64,000 bases of DNA from DASRAU01 sp035638075 (GTDB lineage Bacteria > Acidobacteriota > Polarisedimenticolia > Gp22-AA2): positions 1-64,000 of the forward strand of contig DASRAU010000028.1 of assembly GCA_035638075.1 (NCBI GenBank), written 5' to 3'. This document shows, in pieces, positions 19,746-27,658 of this stretch. Each line of letters begins with the position of its first letter. Within the stretch, counting starts at the first letter, position 1. The notes under the pieces are model-generated. The model was not told where the DNA came from. It did no database searches and worked only from the letters and a program-made list of their open reading frames with translations. Position numbers and translations under genes: made by a program.

Positions 19746-20597
19746 TTATTCCTGCGGCGGCTTCTTGGCTTCGGGTTTCTTGGCGTCGCCGGCTGCGGGC
19801 GCCGGGGCCTTCGAGCCGGCCGCGGCGGGCGCTGTGGCGGCGTCCGGCTTCGCGGCGGCCGGCATCTTGAAGCGGGCCACGTCGATGGTCGGATTGAGCT
19901 CGACCTTCTCGATCACGATGTTCTGTTTCTGGTCGGTCCCTTTGGCGCCGGCCTGGAGGTTGAAGGGAATCAGCAGGCCCTCGACCTCCTTGTAGTCGCC
20001 GATGGTCGTCTCGATCTCGGCCTCGCTGCCGCGGACCGTGCGCTTCGACTCGCCCTTAATTTCGAGGTACGAGTCGGCGTCGAGGTACAGGTAGCGGATG
20101 TCGCCGCTCTTCAGCGTGATCTTCAGCTTGTAGGCGTCGCTGCCCTCGACCTTCTCCTTCCCGACCAGCTCGACCTTGTTCCCCTTGGACTTGTAGTCCA
20201 CGAGCGGACCGTCCATGTCCGACTGTTCCTCGGCGTCCTTGAGCTCCTCGGCGCTCATCGGCTCGGGGTCCTTCCCGCCGCCGGGCTCGAGGCTCCAGCC
20301 GTTCTTCCCGTCGTAGGCCTGCACGCCGGTCATGCCCTGGAAGGTGAACTCGACCCGACTGTTGGCCGGCCTCTTCATCTCGATGACCAGGGGCACTTCC
20401 ATCCCCCCCATCATCATCTTCCCGGTCATCCGCATCGACTGGACCGCCTTCATCTTGTCGAGCCCGCCGCGGGCTTCGACGTTCTTGGCGATCAGGGAGT
20501 CCACGGTCGGGGCCGCAGCATCGGCCGCGAACAGGTTGGCGGCCGGCGCGGCCAGGAGCATCACGGTCAAAAAGATCAAGGCGGACTTGCGCAGCAT
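19746..20597 (-). CDS. LolA-like outer-membrane lipoprotein-sorting family protein
   Basis: 283 aa, ATG at 20597 after GAGGAGG. A signal peptide (about 1-24) ends in LFAADAA. The mature part begins with the VDSLIAKNVEARGGLDKMKAV helix and has a half-barrel of strands (RVEFTFQGMTGVQAYDGKNGW, YKLKITLKSGDIRYLYLDADSYLEIK), as in LolA/RseB-fold proteins common in Acidobacteriota. The last ~45 residues are an Ala/Pro/Lys low-complexity tail. It would act in the periplasm on lipids or lipoproteins, but the substrate is unknown. The BNR-propeller gene follows 4 nt downstream in an operon. Confidence 0.8.
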   Translation of the reverse strand: MLRKSALIFLTVMLLAAPAANLFAADAAAPTVDSLIAKNVEARGGLDKMKAVQSMRMTGKMMMGGMEVPLVIEMKRPANSRVEFTFQGMTGVQAYDGKNGWSLEPGGGKDPEPMSAEELKDAEEQSDMDGPLVDYKSKGNKVELVGKEKVEGSDAYKLKITLKSGDIRYLYLDADSYLEIKGESKRTVRGSEAEIETTIGDYKEVEGLLIPFNLQAGAKGTDQKQNIVIEKVELNPTIDVARFKMPAAAKPDAATAPAAAGSKAPAPAAGDAKKPEAKKPPQE

Positions 20598-20710
20598 CAG
20601 CTTCCTCCTCAACGGTCTCAGGGTGTTCCGACGGGAAGCCGGAATGGTAAACGATACGACCGCGCGGAGGGAAGGTTCCTTTTCGCGCGCCCCGGCCGGC
20701 GGCGTGATCC

Positions 20711-23089
20711 CTAAGGACAGGGATGCGCGTTGTTCCGCGGGTGCCCGGCGCTGTCGTTGCCGATCCCTTCGTATCCCGACGATGTGGTGACCGCCACCAG
20801 GTAGAAGACCGCCTTGCCGGCGGGGGGAGGCTCGTCGAGGAGGAACGAATCGGTGAGCCCACAGAACTGCCCCGCCAGCGGAACAACCACCGGGTCCTGG
20901 GTGGACTCCCCCGTCGCGCGCAGCCAATCGATGTCGCCGCGATAGACGTCGAACAGGAAGAAGGTCGGCTCCGGATCCCAATCCACCTGCTCCGCCGCGC
21001 TCACCCAGATCATCGGCAGGCCGTCGTTCAGGTCGCAGGCGTCTCCTTCGCCGTCGTGATCGAGGTCCGTCTGATCGAAATTCGGATTGAAACGGCAGTT
21101 GTCGCACGGATCGCCGAGAGTGTCCCGGTCGGTGTCGTCATTGTTGGAAGTGGCCAGCCCCGGGCACCGGTCGCAGGCGTCCCCGACATGGTCGAAGTCG
21201 GAATCCTCCTGCCCGGGATTGGCGACGTTCGGACAGTTGTCGCAAGCCGCGCCCAGACCGTCCTGGTCGACATCGGTCGTCGGGTACGGGCTCAGCGGGC
21301 AGAGATCGCAGGCGTCCGCCGTTCCATCTCCATCCGTGTCCGCCTGGGAGGGATTCGCCACGGCCGGACAGTTGTCGCACACGTTGCCCACGCCGTCGTG
21401 ATCCTGATCTTCCTGTCCGGGATTTGGAACCGCCGGGCAGTTGTCGCAGGCTCCGGGCACGCCATCCCCGTCCGAGTCGAGCGCGCCGTTCCGATCGTCG
21501 GCCATGCCGTTGCAGTCGTCGTCGAGACCGTTGCAGGCTTCGATCGCGCCTGGATGGATGGACGCATTCGCGGGCGCGCAGTCCTGGCCGCAGTCGAACC
21601 AGCCGTCTCCATCGGCGTCCGCGTCGTCCACCTGGAGGTCACAATCGTCGTCGATGCCGTTGCAGATCTCCGGGGAGGGAGGGCCGGGGCTGCAGACGGC
21701 GGGCACGCCGTCCGTGCAGGCGATCACGGTCCGCTGGCAGGCCCCCGTCCCGCAGGTGACCGGCACCGCGAGCGTCTCATCGATCACGCCGTCGCAGTCG
21801 TCGTCCCGGCCGTTGCAGAATTCATTCGCCCCCGGGTGCATCCCGCTCCGGGTGTCATCGCAGTCGCTCCGGCACGTGCTGAAGTCGTCGCCGTCGGCAT
21901 CCGGACAATCGCAGCCGATGAACCCGAACCGGCCCCGATTGAACGCGTCGTAGCCGGTGGACCAGGCCAGGGCGAACTTGTCCCCGGTCCACAGGAGCGA
22001 GCCGACGAACGCGCCCGGCGTGCCGCGGGTCAGGCGGATCTCGCCGCCCAGAGGTGAGCCATCATGGCTGAACCGCAGCGCGTGGATCTCCTGATCGCCG
22101 AAGGGCTTGGCCCACGCGAGCATCAGATCGCTGCCGGTCCACGCGAGCCTCTTGCTCCAGACGTCGCGTCCCATGGAGTTCCACGCCATCACGATCGGTC
22201 CCTGCAGGGCTCCGTCCTCGCCGAAGAACCCGAGCCGCACGCCCGGGTAGTAGGACCACGCGACCGCGTAGCGATCTCCGGTCCAGGTCACGGCGGGAGG
22301 CGAGCCGGCGACGCTTTCCGGGCGACTCGAAAGACTCTCCGGTCCCGCCGGCGTCCCGTCATCCCCGAGGGCCAGGAAATTGGCTCGCTGCTCGGAGGAA
22401 ACGGGGTCCCCGTCGTAATCTTCGATCCACACTAGGCCGTAGCCGTGGTCCCCGCGGGCGAATCGGATCTGTTGCATGAACCCGGTCCTGACGGTCCTCA
22501 CGGGGAATGGGAGCGTTCCATCCGGCGCGATGCGCTGCAGGAAGATGGCGCTTGGAGAGCCTTCTCCGATCCAGAGAAGCGCGTATTCCAGGCCGGTCCA
22601 GATGAGCCCGGGGCTGTCGATGCCGTTCGGAGGACTGGCAGGAAACTCCAGGAAGGTTCCGACCTGGGACCCGCCGGCCGTGACCTGCATGAACAGGACC
22701 GAGTGCCGCGCGAGGTCATACCAGGCGAGAGCGTAACCAGTCCCATCCCACACGACGACGGGGCTCGCGGAGAAGTACGGCGGCAGCTGCGGCCCCACCT
22801 CGGTCGGCGGGCCGGTGACCGTGCCGGCCTCGTCCATGCGGTAGAAGAGGACCCGCCCCGGCAAGCCGCCGTCGAGACGGGAGCGCGCCGCGAAAGCATA
22901 GCCATCATTCCCGTGCGCGATCGAGGGCCCCGACAGGCCGTCGACGGCGGTGACGTCATCGAACGAGGTGACCTGGGGCAGGAGATCGGGCTCGGCGCAA
23001 GTCCCACCGGCGAACCCGTTCCGCACGGTGAACAGGGCCAGAGCCAATACGAGAGCCGGAATGATTCGCATCTTTGACCCGGTTCTCAT
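20711..23089 (-). CDS. Secreted protein with propeller-like repeats, MopE metal-binding motifs and thrombospondin type 3 repeats (copy 2)
   Basis: 792 aa. The chosen ATG at 23089 overlaps the stop of the upstream paralogue (ATGA); an ATG at 23071 is the alternative. After the signal peptide, residues ~40-430 hold six repeats around the core W-(D/T)-G-x-x-Y-A-(L/V)-A-W, about 50-60 residues apart and propeller-like. Next come Cys-rich MopE-type motifs (CNGRDDDCDG, CNGIDDDCD, CNGLDDDCNG) that may bind metal. About six thrombospondin-3 units follow (DxDxDGxxxxCDNCP), which are calcium-binding in the family. The end is a ~90-residue domain with Y-R-G-D-I-D-W-L-R and a conserved tail PRNNAHPCP. 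Exported and probably extracellular, it is a tandem paralogue of the next gene. Confidence 0.82.
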   Translation of the reverse strand: MRTGSKMRIIPALVLALALFTVRNGFAGGTCAEPDLLPQVTSFDDVTAVDGLSGPSIAHGNDGYAFAARSRLDGGLPGRVLFYRMDEAGTVTGPPTEVGPQLPPYFSASPVVVWDGTGYALAWYDLARHSVLFMQVTAGGSQVGTFLEFPASPPNGIDSPGLIWTGLEYALLWIGEGSPSAIFLQRIAPDGTLPFPVRTVRTGFMQQIRFARGDHGYGLVWIEDYDGDPVSSEQRANFLALGDDGTPAGPESLSSRPESVAGSPPAVTWTGDRYAVAWSYYPGVRLGFFGEDGALQGPIVMAWNSMGRDVWSKRLAWTGSDLMLAWAKPFGDQEIHALRFSHDGSPLGGEIRLTRGTPGAFVGSLLWTGDKFALAWSTGYDAFNRGRFGFIGCDCPDADGDDFSTCRSDCDDTRSGMHPGANEFCNGRDDDCDGVIDETLAVPVTCGTGACQRTVIACTDGVPAVCSPGPPSPEICNGIDDDCDLQVDDADADGDGWFDCGQDCAPANASIHPGAIEACNGLDDDCNGMADDRNGALDSDGDGVPGACDNCPAVPNPGQEDQDHDGVGNVCDNCPAVANPSQADTDGDGTADACDLCPLSPYPTTDVDQDGLGAACDNCPNVANPGQEDSDFDHVGDACDRCPGLATSNNDDTDRDTLGDPCDNCRFNPNFDQTDLDHDGEGDACDLNDGLPMIWVSAAEQVDWDPEPTFFLFDVYRGDIDWLRATGESTQDPVVVPLAGQFCGLTDSFLLDEPPPAGKAVFYLVAVTTSSGYEGIGNDSAGHPRNNAHPCP

Positions 23090-25425
23090 GGACAGGGATG
23101 CGCGTTGTTGCGCGGGTGCCCGGCGCTGTCGTTCCCGATGCCCTGGTAGCCGCTCGCGGTGGTGACGGCGACGAGATAAAACACGGCCTTCCCCGCGGGC
23201 GGCGGCTCGTCGAGGAGGAACGAGTCGGTCACCCCGCAGACCTGTCCCGCCAGGGGCACGACCTCCGGGTCCTGGGTCGACTCCCCGGTCGCCTTCAGGC
23301 GATCGATGTCGCCGCGGTAGACGTCGTAGAAAAAGAAACCCGGCTCGGCGTCCCACTCCACCTGCTCGGGGGCCGTGACCCAGACCATCAGCAACCCGTC
23401 GTTCAGGTCGCAGGCGTCTCCCTCACCGTCGTCGTCCACGTCGCTCTGGTCGAAGTTGGGATTGAACGGGCAGTTGTCGCACGCGTTGCCGAGCGTGTCC
23501 GCGTCGGTGTCGTCGTTGTTCTGCGTCGCGAGCTGTGGGCAGCGGTCGCAGGCGTCGCCGACCTGGTCGTGGTCGCCGTCCTCCTGGCCGGGGTTGGCGA
23601 GGTTCGGACAGTTGTCGCAAAACGCGCCCACGCCGTCCTGGTCCAGGTCGGTTGTGGGATAGGGGCTCGCGGGACACAGGTCGCACGCGTCGCCCTCGCC
23701 GTCCCCGTCTCTGTCCACCTGGGAAGGATTCGCGGTGGTCGGGCAGTTGTCGCAGGCATCTCCGCGGCCGTCGGAGTCGGCGTCCGCCTGGGTTGCGTTG
23801 GCGACCGCCGGGCAGTTGTCGCACGCCGCGGCAACACCGTCCCCGTCGACATCGAGAACGCCGCCGATGTCGTCCGCGACGCCGTCGCAGTCATCGTCGA
23901 TCCCGTTGCAAATCTCCGCCGCCCCCGGATGGATGGACGGGTCGCCGGGCGCGCAGTCCTGGCCGCAGTCGTACGACCCGTCGCCGTCGGCGTCCGCGTT
24001 GTCGACGATGGTGTCGCAGTTGTCGTCGATGCCGTTGCAGGTCTCCGGCCCCGGGAATCCCGGGACACAGGTGTTGGGTGTTCCGTCCGTGCAGAGAGAG
24101 ATGGTCCTCTCGCACGCGCCGGCGCCGCAGGTGAAGGGCGTGTCGAGGCCCTCGTCGGATGTCCCGTCGCAATCGTTGTCCAGCGCGTCGCAGCGCTCGG
24201 GCGCCCCGGGAAAGCTCAGGATGTCCTGATCGCGACAGTCGCCGCTGCAGAGGCTCCAGGAGTCCTGGTCGGAGTCGAGGCAGGCGCAGTCCAGGACTCC
24301 GACGAACGCCTTGTTCGGATCCTCATAGGAACGGTTCCAGGCCAGGACGAAGTGGTCCCCCGTCCAGACGAGATCCCCGACCACCTTGCGCCAGGGGTCA
24401 CCACGCGGAATGCGGACGTCCCGCAGGATGCCTTCCCCCGTGGCGCTGACGCGCTGGAGCGAGATCTCCTTCTGCTGCGTCTCCATGGCCCACGCGATCA
24501 GCATTTCGCTTCCGGTCCAGCCGATGGAGATCGCCGCACTGCCCGGTGTGGGAAGAAAGGTCACCCTGCGTTGGGACTGGAGTTGCCCGGCGGCATTGAA
24601 CATCGCCACTTGCGGGCCATCCGGGTTCACCCACGCGACGGCGTAACCATTGCCGATCCACTTGACGTCACCGAAGAGATACGTGGGCTGCGAGAGCGTG
24701 GTCGTCGTCGACTGGCCGTTGCCCGCGACAGCCGCGAAATTCATCGCCGAGCTCCCGGTGTTCTGGTACCAGAACAAACCGTACCCGAAGGGACCGGCCG
24801 CCAGTCGCGGGTACATATAGCCCACGCTGGTGGCGATCAGGGCCGGCGCCTGGAGGACGATTCCGGTCGGCGAGACCCGCGCGAACAGGAGCCTGAAGAG
24901 GCCACCGCCCTCAGGATAGGTCTGCCAGAGCAGGCCGTACTCGGAGCCGTTCCAGGCCATCCCGGCCTGGATGCCCCCCCTGTCCTCGAACTGCGCGAGA
25001 TCGGTCGGCCCGCCCGGATCCAGGCGCGTGAGATGGATGCGATTCGCTCCGCGATCGGTCCAGGCGAGGACGAAGGCGCTTCCGTCCCAGACGATGCTCG
25101 GCTGCGAAGTGAAATAGCCGGAAGGGCTATCGATGCGCAGCGGGACGCCGATCGGGGCTCCGTTCGGCGTCATCCTGTAGACATCGATTCCGCCATGTGA
25201 CTGTGAATAGAAAGGAACCGGCAGGGCCAGCTCGCCGTTGCCGAACGCCAGCGATGGGCCTCGGAGCGTCGAATAATCGAACGAAGGAAAACTCGCCGGC
25301 GTGCCGACGAGATCAGGCCCCGCGCAGACCTGCGCCCGGAGCGGCCCAGCACCCGCCGCCGCGGCCGCGGCGACGGCGAACATCACCCGCACGAGAACCG
25401 TCGTTGCGCGTCGCCGCATAGTCAT
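23086..25425 (-). CDS. Secreted protein with propeller-like repeats, MopE metal-binding motifs and thrombospondin type 3 repeats (copy 1)
   Basis: 779 aa, ATG at 25425 after a GGGGGAG site. The order matches its downstream paralogue: signal peptide, about six W-(D/N/T)-G-x-x-(Y/F)-x-(L/V)-x-W repeats, MopE-type motifs (CDALDNDCDG, CNGIDDNCD, CNGIDDDCDG) and thrombospondin-3 units with D-x-D-x-D-G loops. It closes with the same ~90-residue domain and an almost identical C-terminal segment (FLLDEPPPAGKAVFYLVAVTT, then GNDSAGHPRNNAHPCP). The C-terminal halves are far more alike than the N-terminal halves. This suggests the repeat/tail part is under shared constraint or gene conversion. Likely calcium-stabilised and secreted; the ligand is unknown. 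It diverges from the glycogen-debranching gene. Confidence 0.82.
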   Translation of the reverse strand: MTMRRRATTVLVRVMFAVAAAAAAGAGPLRAQVCAGPDLVGTPASFPSFDYSTLRGPSLAFGNGELALPVPFYSQSHGGIDVYRMTPNGAPIGVPLRIDSPSGYFTSQPSIVWDGSAFVLAWTDRGANRIHLTRLDPGGPTDLAQFEDRGGIQAGMAWNGSEYGLLWQTYPEGGGLFRLLFARVSPTGIVLQAPALIATSVGYMYPRLAAGPFGYGLFWYQNTGSSAMNFAAVAGNGQSTTTTLSQPTYLFGDVKWIGNGYAVAWVNPDGPQVAMFNAAGQLQSQRRVTFLPTPGSAAISIGWTGSEMLIAWAMETQQKEISLQRVSATGEGILRDVRIPRGDPWRKVVGDLVWTGDHFVLAWNRSYEDPNKAFVGVLDCACLDSDQDSWSLCSGDCRDQDILSFPGAPERCDALDNDCDGTSDEGLDTPFTCGAGACERTISLCTDGTPNTCVPGFPGPETCNGIDDNCDTIVDNADADGDGSYDCGQDCAPGDPSIHPGAAEICNGIDDDCDGVADDIGGVLDVDGDGVAAACDNCPAVANATQADADSDGRGDACDNCPTTANPSQVDRDGDGEGDACDLCPASPYPTTDLDQDGVGAFCDNCPNLANPGQEDGDHDQVGDACDRCPQLATQNNDDTDADTLGNACDNCPFNPNFDQSDVDDDGEGDACDLNDGLLMVWVTAPEQVEWDAEPGFFFYDVYRGDIDRLKATGESTQDPEVVPLAGQVCGVTDSFLLDEPPPAGKAVFYLVAVTTASGYQGIGNDSAGHPRNNAHPCP

Positions 25426-25617
25426 GCCGGACTCCCCCTCGTGCGAACGGCCGGTGGACTCGAAGTCTGTGTCAGAAGGGACGCGGCGAGCCCCCTCCCG
25501 CCTGGAGCGATCTGCGTCCTTGATACCCCGATCGGCCGGGGGGATCAACATCTTTATACGGTCCCCCTGCAATAAACTCCGCCGCCGGGCCGGCGGTCAC
25601 GGCGGGACGGGACGGGC
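25426..25617. other. Divergent intergenic region between the secreted-protein pair and the carbon-metabolism operon
   Basis: 192 nt. An imperfect inverted repeat (GGGGGATC ... GGTCCCCC, one mismatch) at about 25539-25567 brackets an A/T-rich stretch reading ATCTTTATAC on the plus strand and TATAAAGAT on the minus strand. These A/T hexamers are the only plausible -10 boxes seen in the gap and would serve the divergent genes. No recognisable -35 elements were found. Confidence 0.35.
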
Positions 25618-27600
25618 ATGGATCGAAGTCCGGTGGCGGAATGGCTGGAAACGGACGGTCTCGGCGGGTTCGCCTCAGGGGCCGCCGGCCTCATCCGGAC
25701 ACGGAGGTACCACGCCCTTCTCCTCGCCGCCGCGGACCCTCCCGGCCGTCGTTACGTGCTCGTGAACGGCCTCGAGGTCCTGGTCGCAACACCGGCCGGG
25801 ATGGTTCCCCTCTCCTCGCACGTGTATGCGCCGCAGGATCGCGCTCTGCCTTCCGTGGTGCACCCGGACGGAATGCGCTTCATCAAGCGCTTCGACCCGG
25901 AGCCGTGGCCGACCTGGCAGTTCGTCCTGCCGGACGGCACCGCCATCGAACAGTCGATTGCCGCGGCGCACGGCCGGCCGATCGTGACGATCGCGTGGCG
26001 CCTCCTGGCGCCGCGGCCGCGCGTGTGGCTCTCGGTGCGGCCGCTCCTGTCGGGGCGCGACCTGCACGCGCTGCACCACGAGAACCCGGCCTTCCGCTTC
26101 GACGAAGAGCGGATCGGCCAGGCGGTCGTCTGGCGGCCTTATCCCGGCGTGCCGGCGATCGGCGCGTTCGCCAACGGCGACTACACGCGCGAGCCGCTGT
26201 GGTACCGGAACTTTCTCTACGAGGAGGAGCGGGCGCGCGGGCTCGATCACCTCGAGGACCTGGCGGCGCCGGGACGCTTCACCTTCCCGCTGTCGCGCGG
26301 CACGGCGACGCTCATCTTCTCGGCCGACACGCCCGGTCTCGCCGGAGACCGCGAGACCCCCGCGCTCGCCGCCGCCGGGCCGCTGGCCGCGCTGCGCGGG
26401 CTGCGGTCGCGCGAGCGGCGCCGGCGCGCCCGCTTCGCCTCGCGGCTGCATCGATCCGCCGACGCCTATCTCGTGCGACGCGGCAAAGGCATCAGCGTCA
26501 TCGCGGGGTATCCGTGGTTCTCCGACTGGGGACGCGACACCTTCATCGCGCTGCGCGGCCTGTGCTTGGCGACCGGCCGGCTCGACGAGGCCCGTTCCAT
26601 CCTGCTCACCTGGGCCGCTTTCCAGCGGGATGGACTGCTGCCGAACCGCTTCCCCGAAAACCCCCGAGAGCATGAGACGCAAGCCAGCGTGGATGCGCCG
26701 CTGTGGTTCATCGTCGCGGCGCACGATTGGCTCCAGGCGATGCGCGCCGCGCGGCGGCGCGTGGCGCGCACGGACGAAGGGACGCTGCAGTCCGCCATCG
26801 AGACCATCCTCACGGCATATCTCGATGGGACGCACCACGGCATCCACTGCGACACCGACGGCCTGCTTGCCGCCGGCGTTCCTGGCCAGGCGCTCACCTG
26901 GATGGACGCTCGCGTCCAGAGCATCGCGGTTACACCGCGTATCGGCAAGCCGGTGGAGATCCAGGCGCTGTGGATCAATGCCCTGCGCATCGCGTCCGGC
27001 GAACTCGGCACGCGTATCGAGGCGACGCTGGCGCGCGCCCGGGACGCCTTCGCGCGCCGCTTCTGGAACGAGGCCGGCGGCTGCCTGCACGATGTCGTGG
27101 ACGTCGATCACGAGACCGGCCGCGACGACGCGACCTTCCGCCCCAACCAGATCCTCGCCGTCGGCGGGCTGCCGTTCGCGGCACTCGAAGGACCGCGCGC
27201 CCGCGCCGTCGTGGAGGCCGTGGAGAGCCGCCTCCTCACGCCCCGCGGCCTGCGGACGCTCGATCCGGCCGACCCGGCCTACCGGCCGCGTTACACCGGC
27301 GGCCCCGAAGCGCGCGATCGCGCCTATCACCAGGGGACCGCCTGGCCGTGGCTCCTCGGTCCCTTCGTCGAGGCGTGGGTGCGCGTGCACGGCGACGGGG
27401 TCGAGGTCCGGCGCGAAGCGCGCCGGCGCTTCCTCGAGCCGCTGGCGCAGCACTTGGAAGAGGGCGGCCTCGAGCACCTGCCGGAGATCGCCGACGGCGC
27501 TCCGCCGCACACCCCGCGCGGCTGCCCGTTCCAGGCCTGGTCGGTCGGCGAGGCGCTGCGCCTGTCGCAGGTCGTGCTCGCCGAGCCGCGCCGCCGATGA
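25618..27600 (+). CDS. Amylo-alpha-1,6-glucosidase (glycogen debranching enzyme)
   Basis: 660 aa. The N-terminal domain starts WLETDGLGGFASGAAGLIRTRRYHALL, the hallmark of the bacterial GDE N-domain. The C-terminal (alpha/alpha)6 domain has GYPWFSDWGRDTFIALRGLCL, with the acidic residues of the GH133/GDE_C family, then PNRFPE and a late AYHQGTAWPWLLGPFVEAW motif. It hydrolyses alpha-1,6 branches in glycogen, releasing glucose for the downstream glucokinase. Length is normal. The start lacks a strong ribosome site (GGGACGGGC). It opens the plus-strand carbon operon; the following gene begins 58 nt later. Confidence 0.9.
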   Translation: MDRSPVAEWLETDGLGGFASGAAGLIRTRRYHALLLAAADPPGRRYVLVNGLEVLVATPAGMVPLSSHVYAPQDRALPSVVHPDGMRFIKRFDPEPWPTWQFVLPDGTAIEQSIAAAHGRPIVTIAWRLLAPRPRVWLSVRPLLSGRDLHALHHENPAFRFDEERIGQAVVWRPYPGVPAIGAFANGDYTREPLWYRNFLYEEERARGLDHLEDLAAPGRFTFPLSRGTATLIFSADTPGLAGDRETPALAAAGPLAALRGLRSRERRRRARFASRLHRSADAYLVRRGKGISVIAGYPWFSDWGRDTFIALRGLCLATGRLDEARSILLTWAAFQRDGLLPNRFPENPREHETQASVDAPLWFIVAAHDWLQAMRAARRRVARTDEGTLQSAIETILTAYLDGTHHGIHCDTDGLLAAGVPGQALTWMDARVQSIAVTPRIGKPVEIQALWINALRIASGELGTRIEATLARARDAFARRFWNEAGGCLHDVVDVDHETGRDDATFRPNQILAVGGLPFAALEGPRARAVVEAVESRLLTPRGLRTLDPADPAYRPRYTGGPEARDRAYHQGTAWPWLLGPFVEAWVRVHGDGVEVRREARRRFLEPLAQHLEEGGLEHLPEIADGAPPHTPRGCPFQAWSVGEALRLSQVVLAEPRRR

Positions 27601-27658
27601 CTCCGGTCTTGCCGCGCGTCTTCAAGTAGAATCTCCCGTCCCCGGAGACGACCACGGC

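Noticed and set aside
21000..24200. Regularly spaced repeats suggesting a CRISPR array or tandem DNA repeat
   Set aside because: The periodic GTTGTCGCA-like units are the codons of Cys/Asp thrombospondin-3 and MopE repeats in two protein-coding genes. Spacing varies with protein loops and there are no unique spacers.
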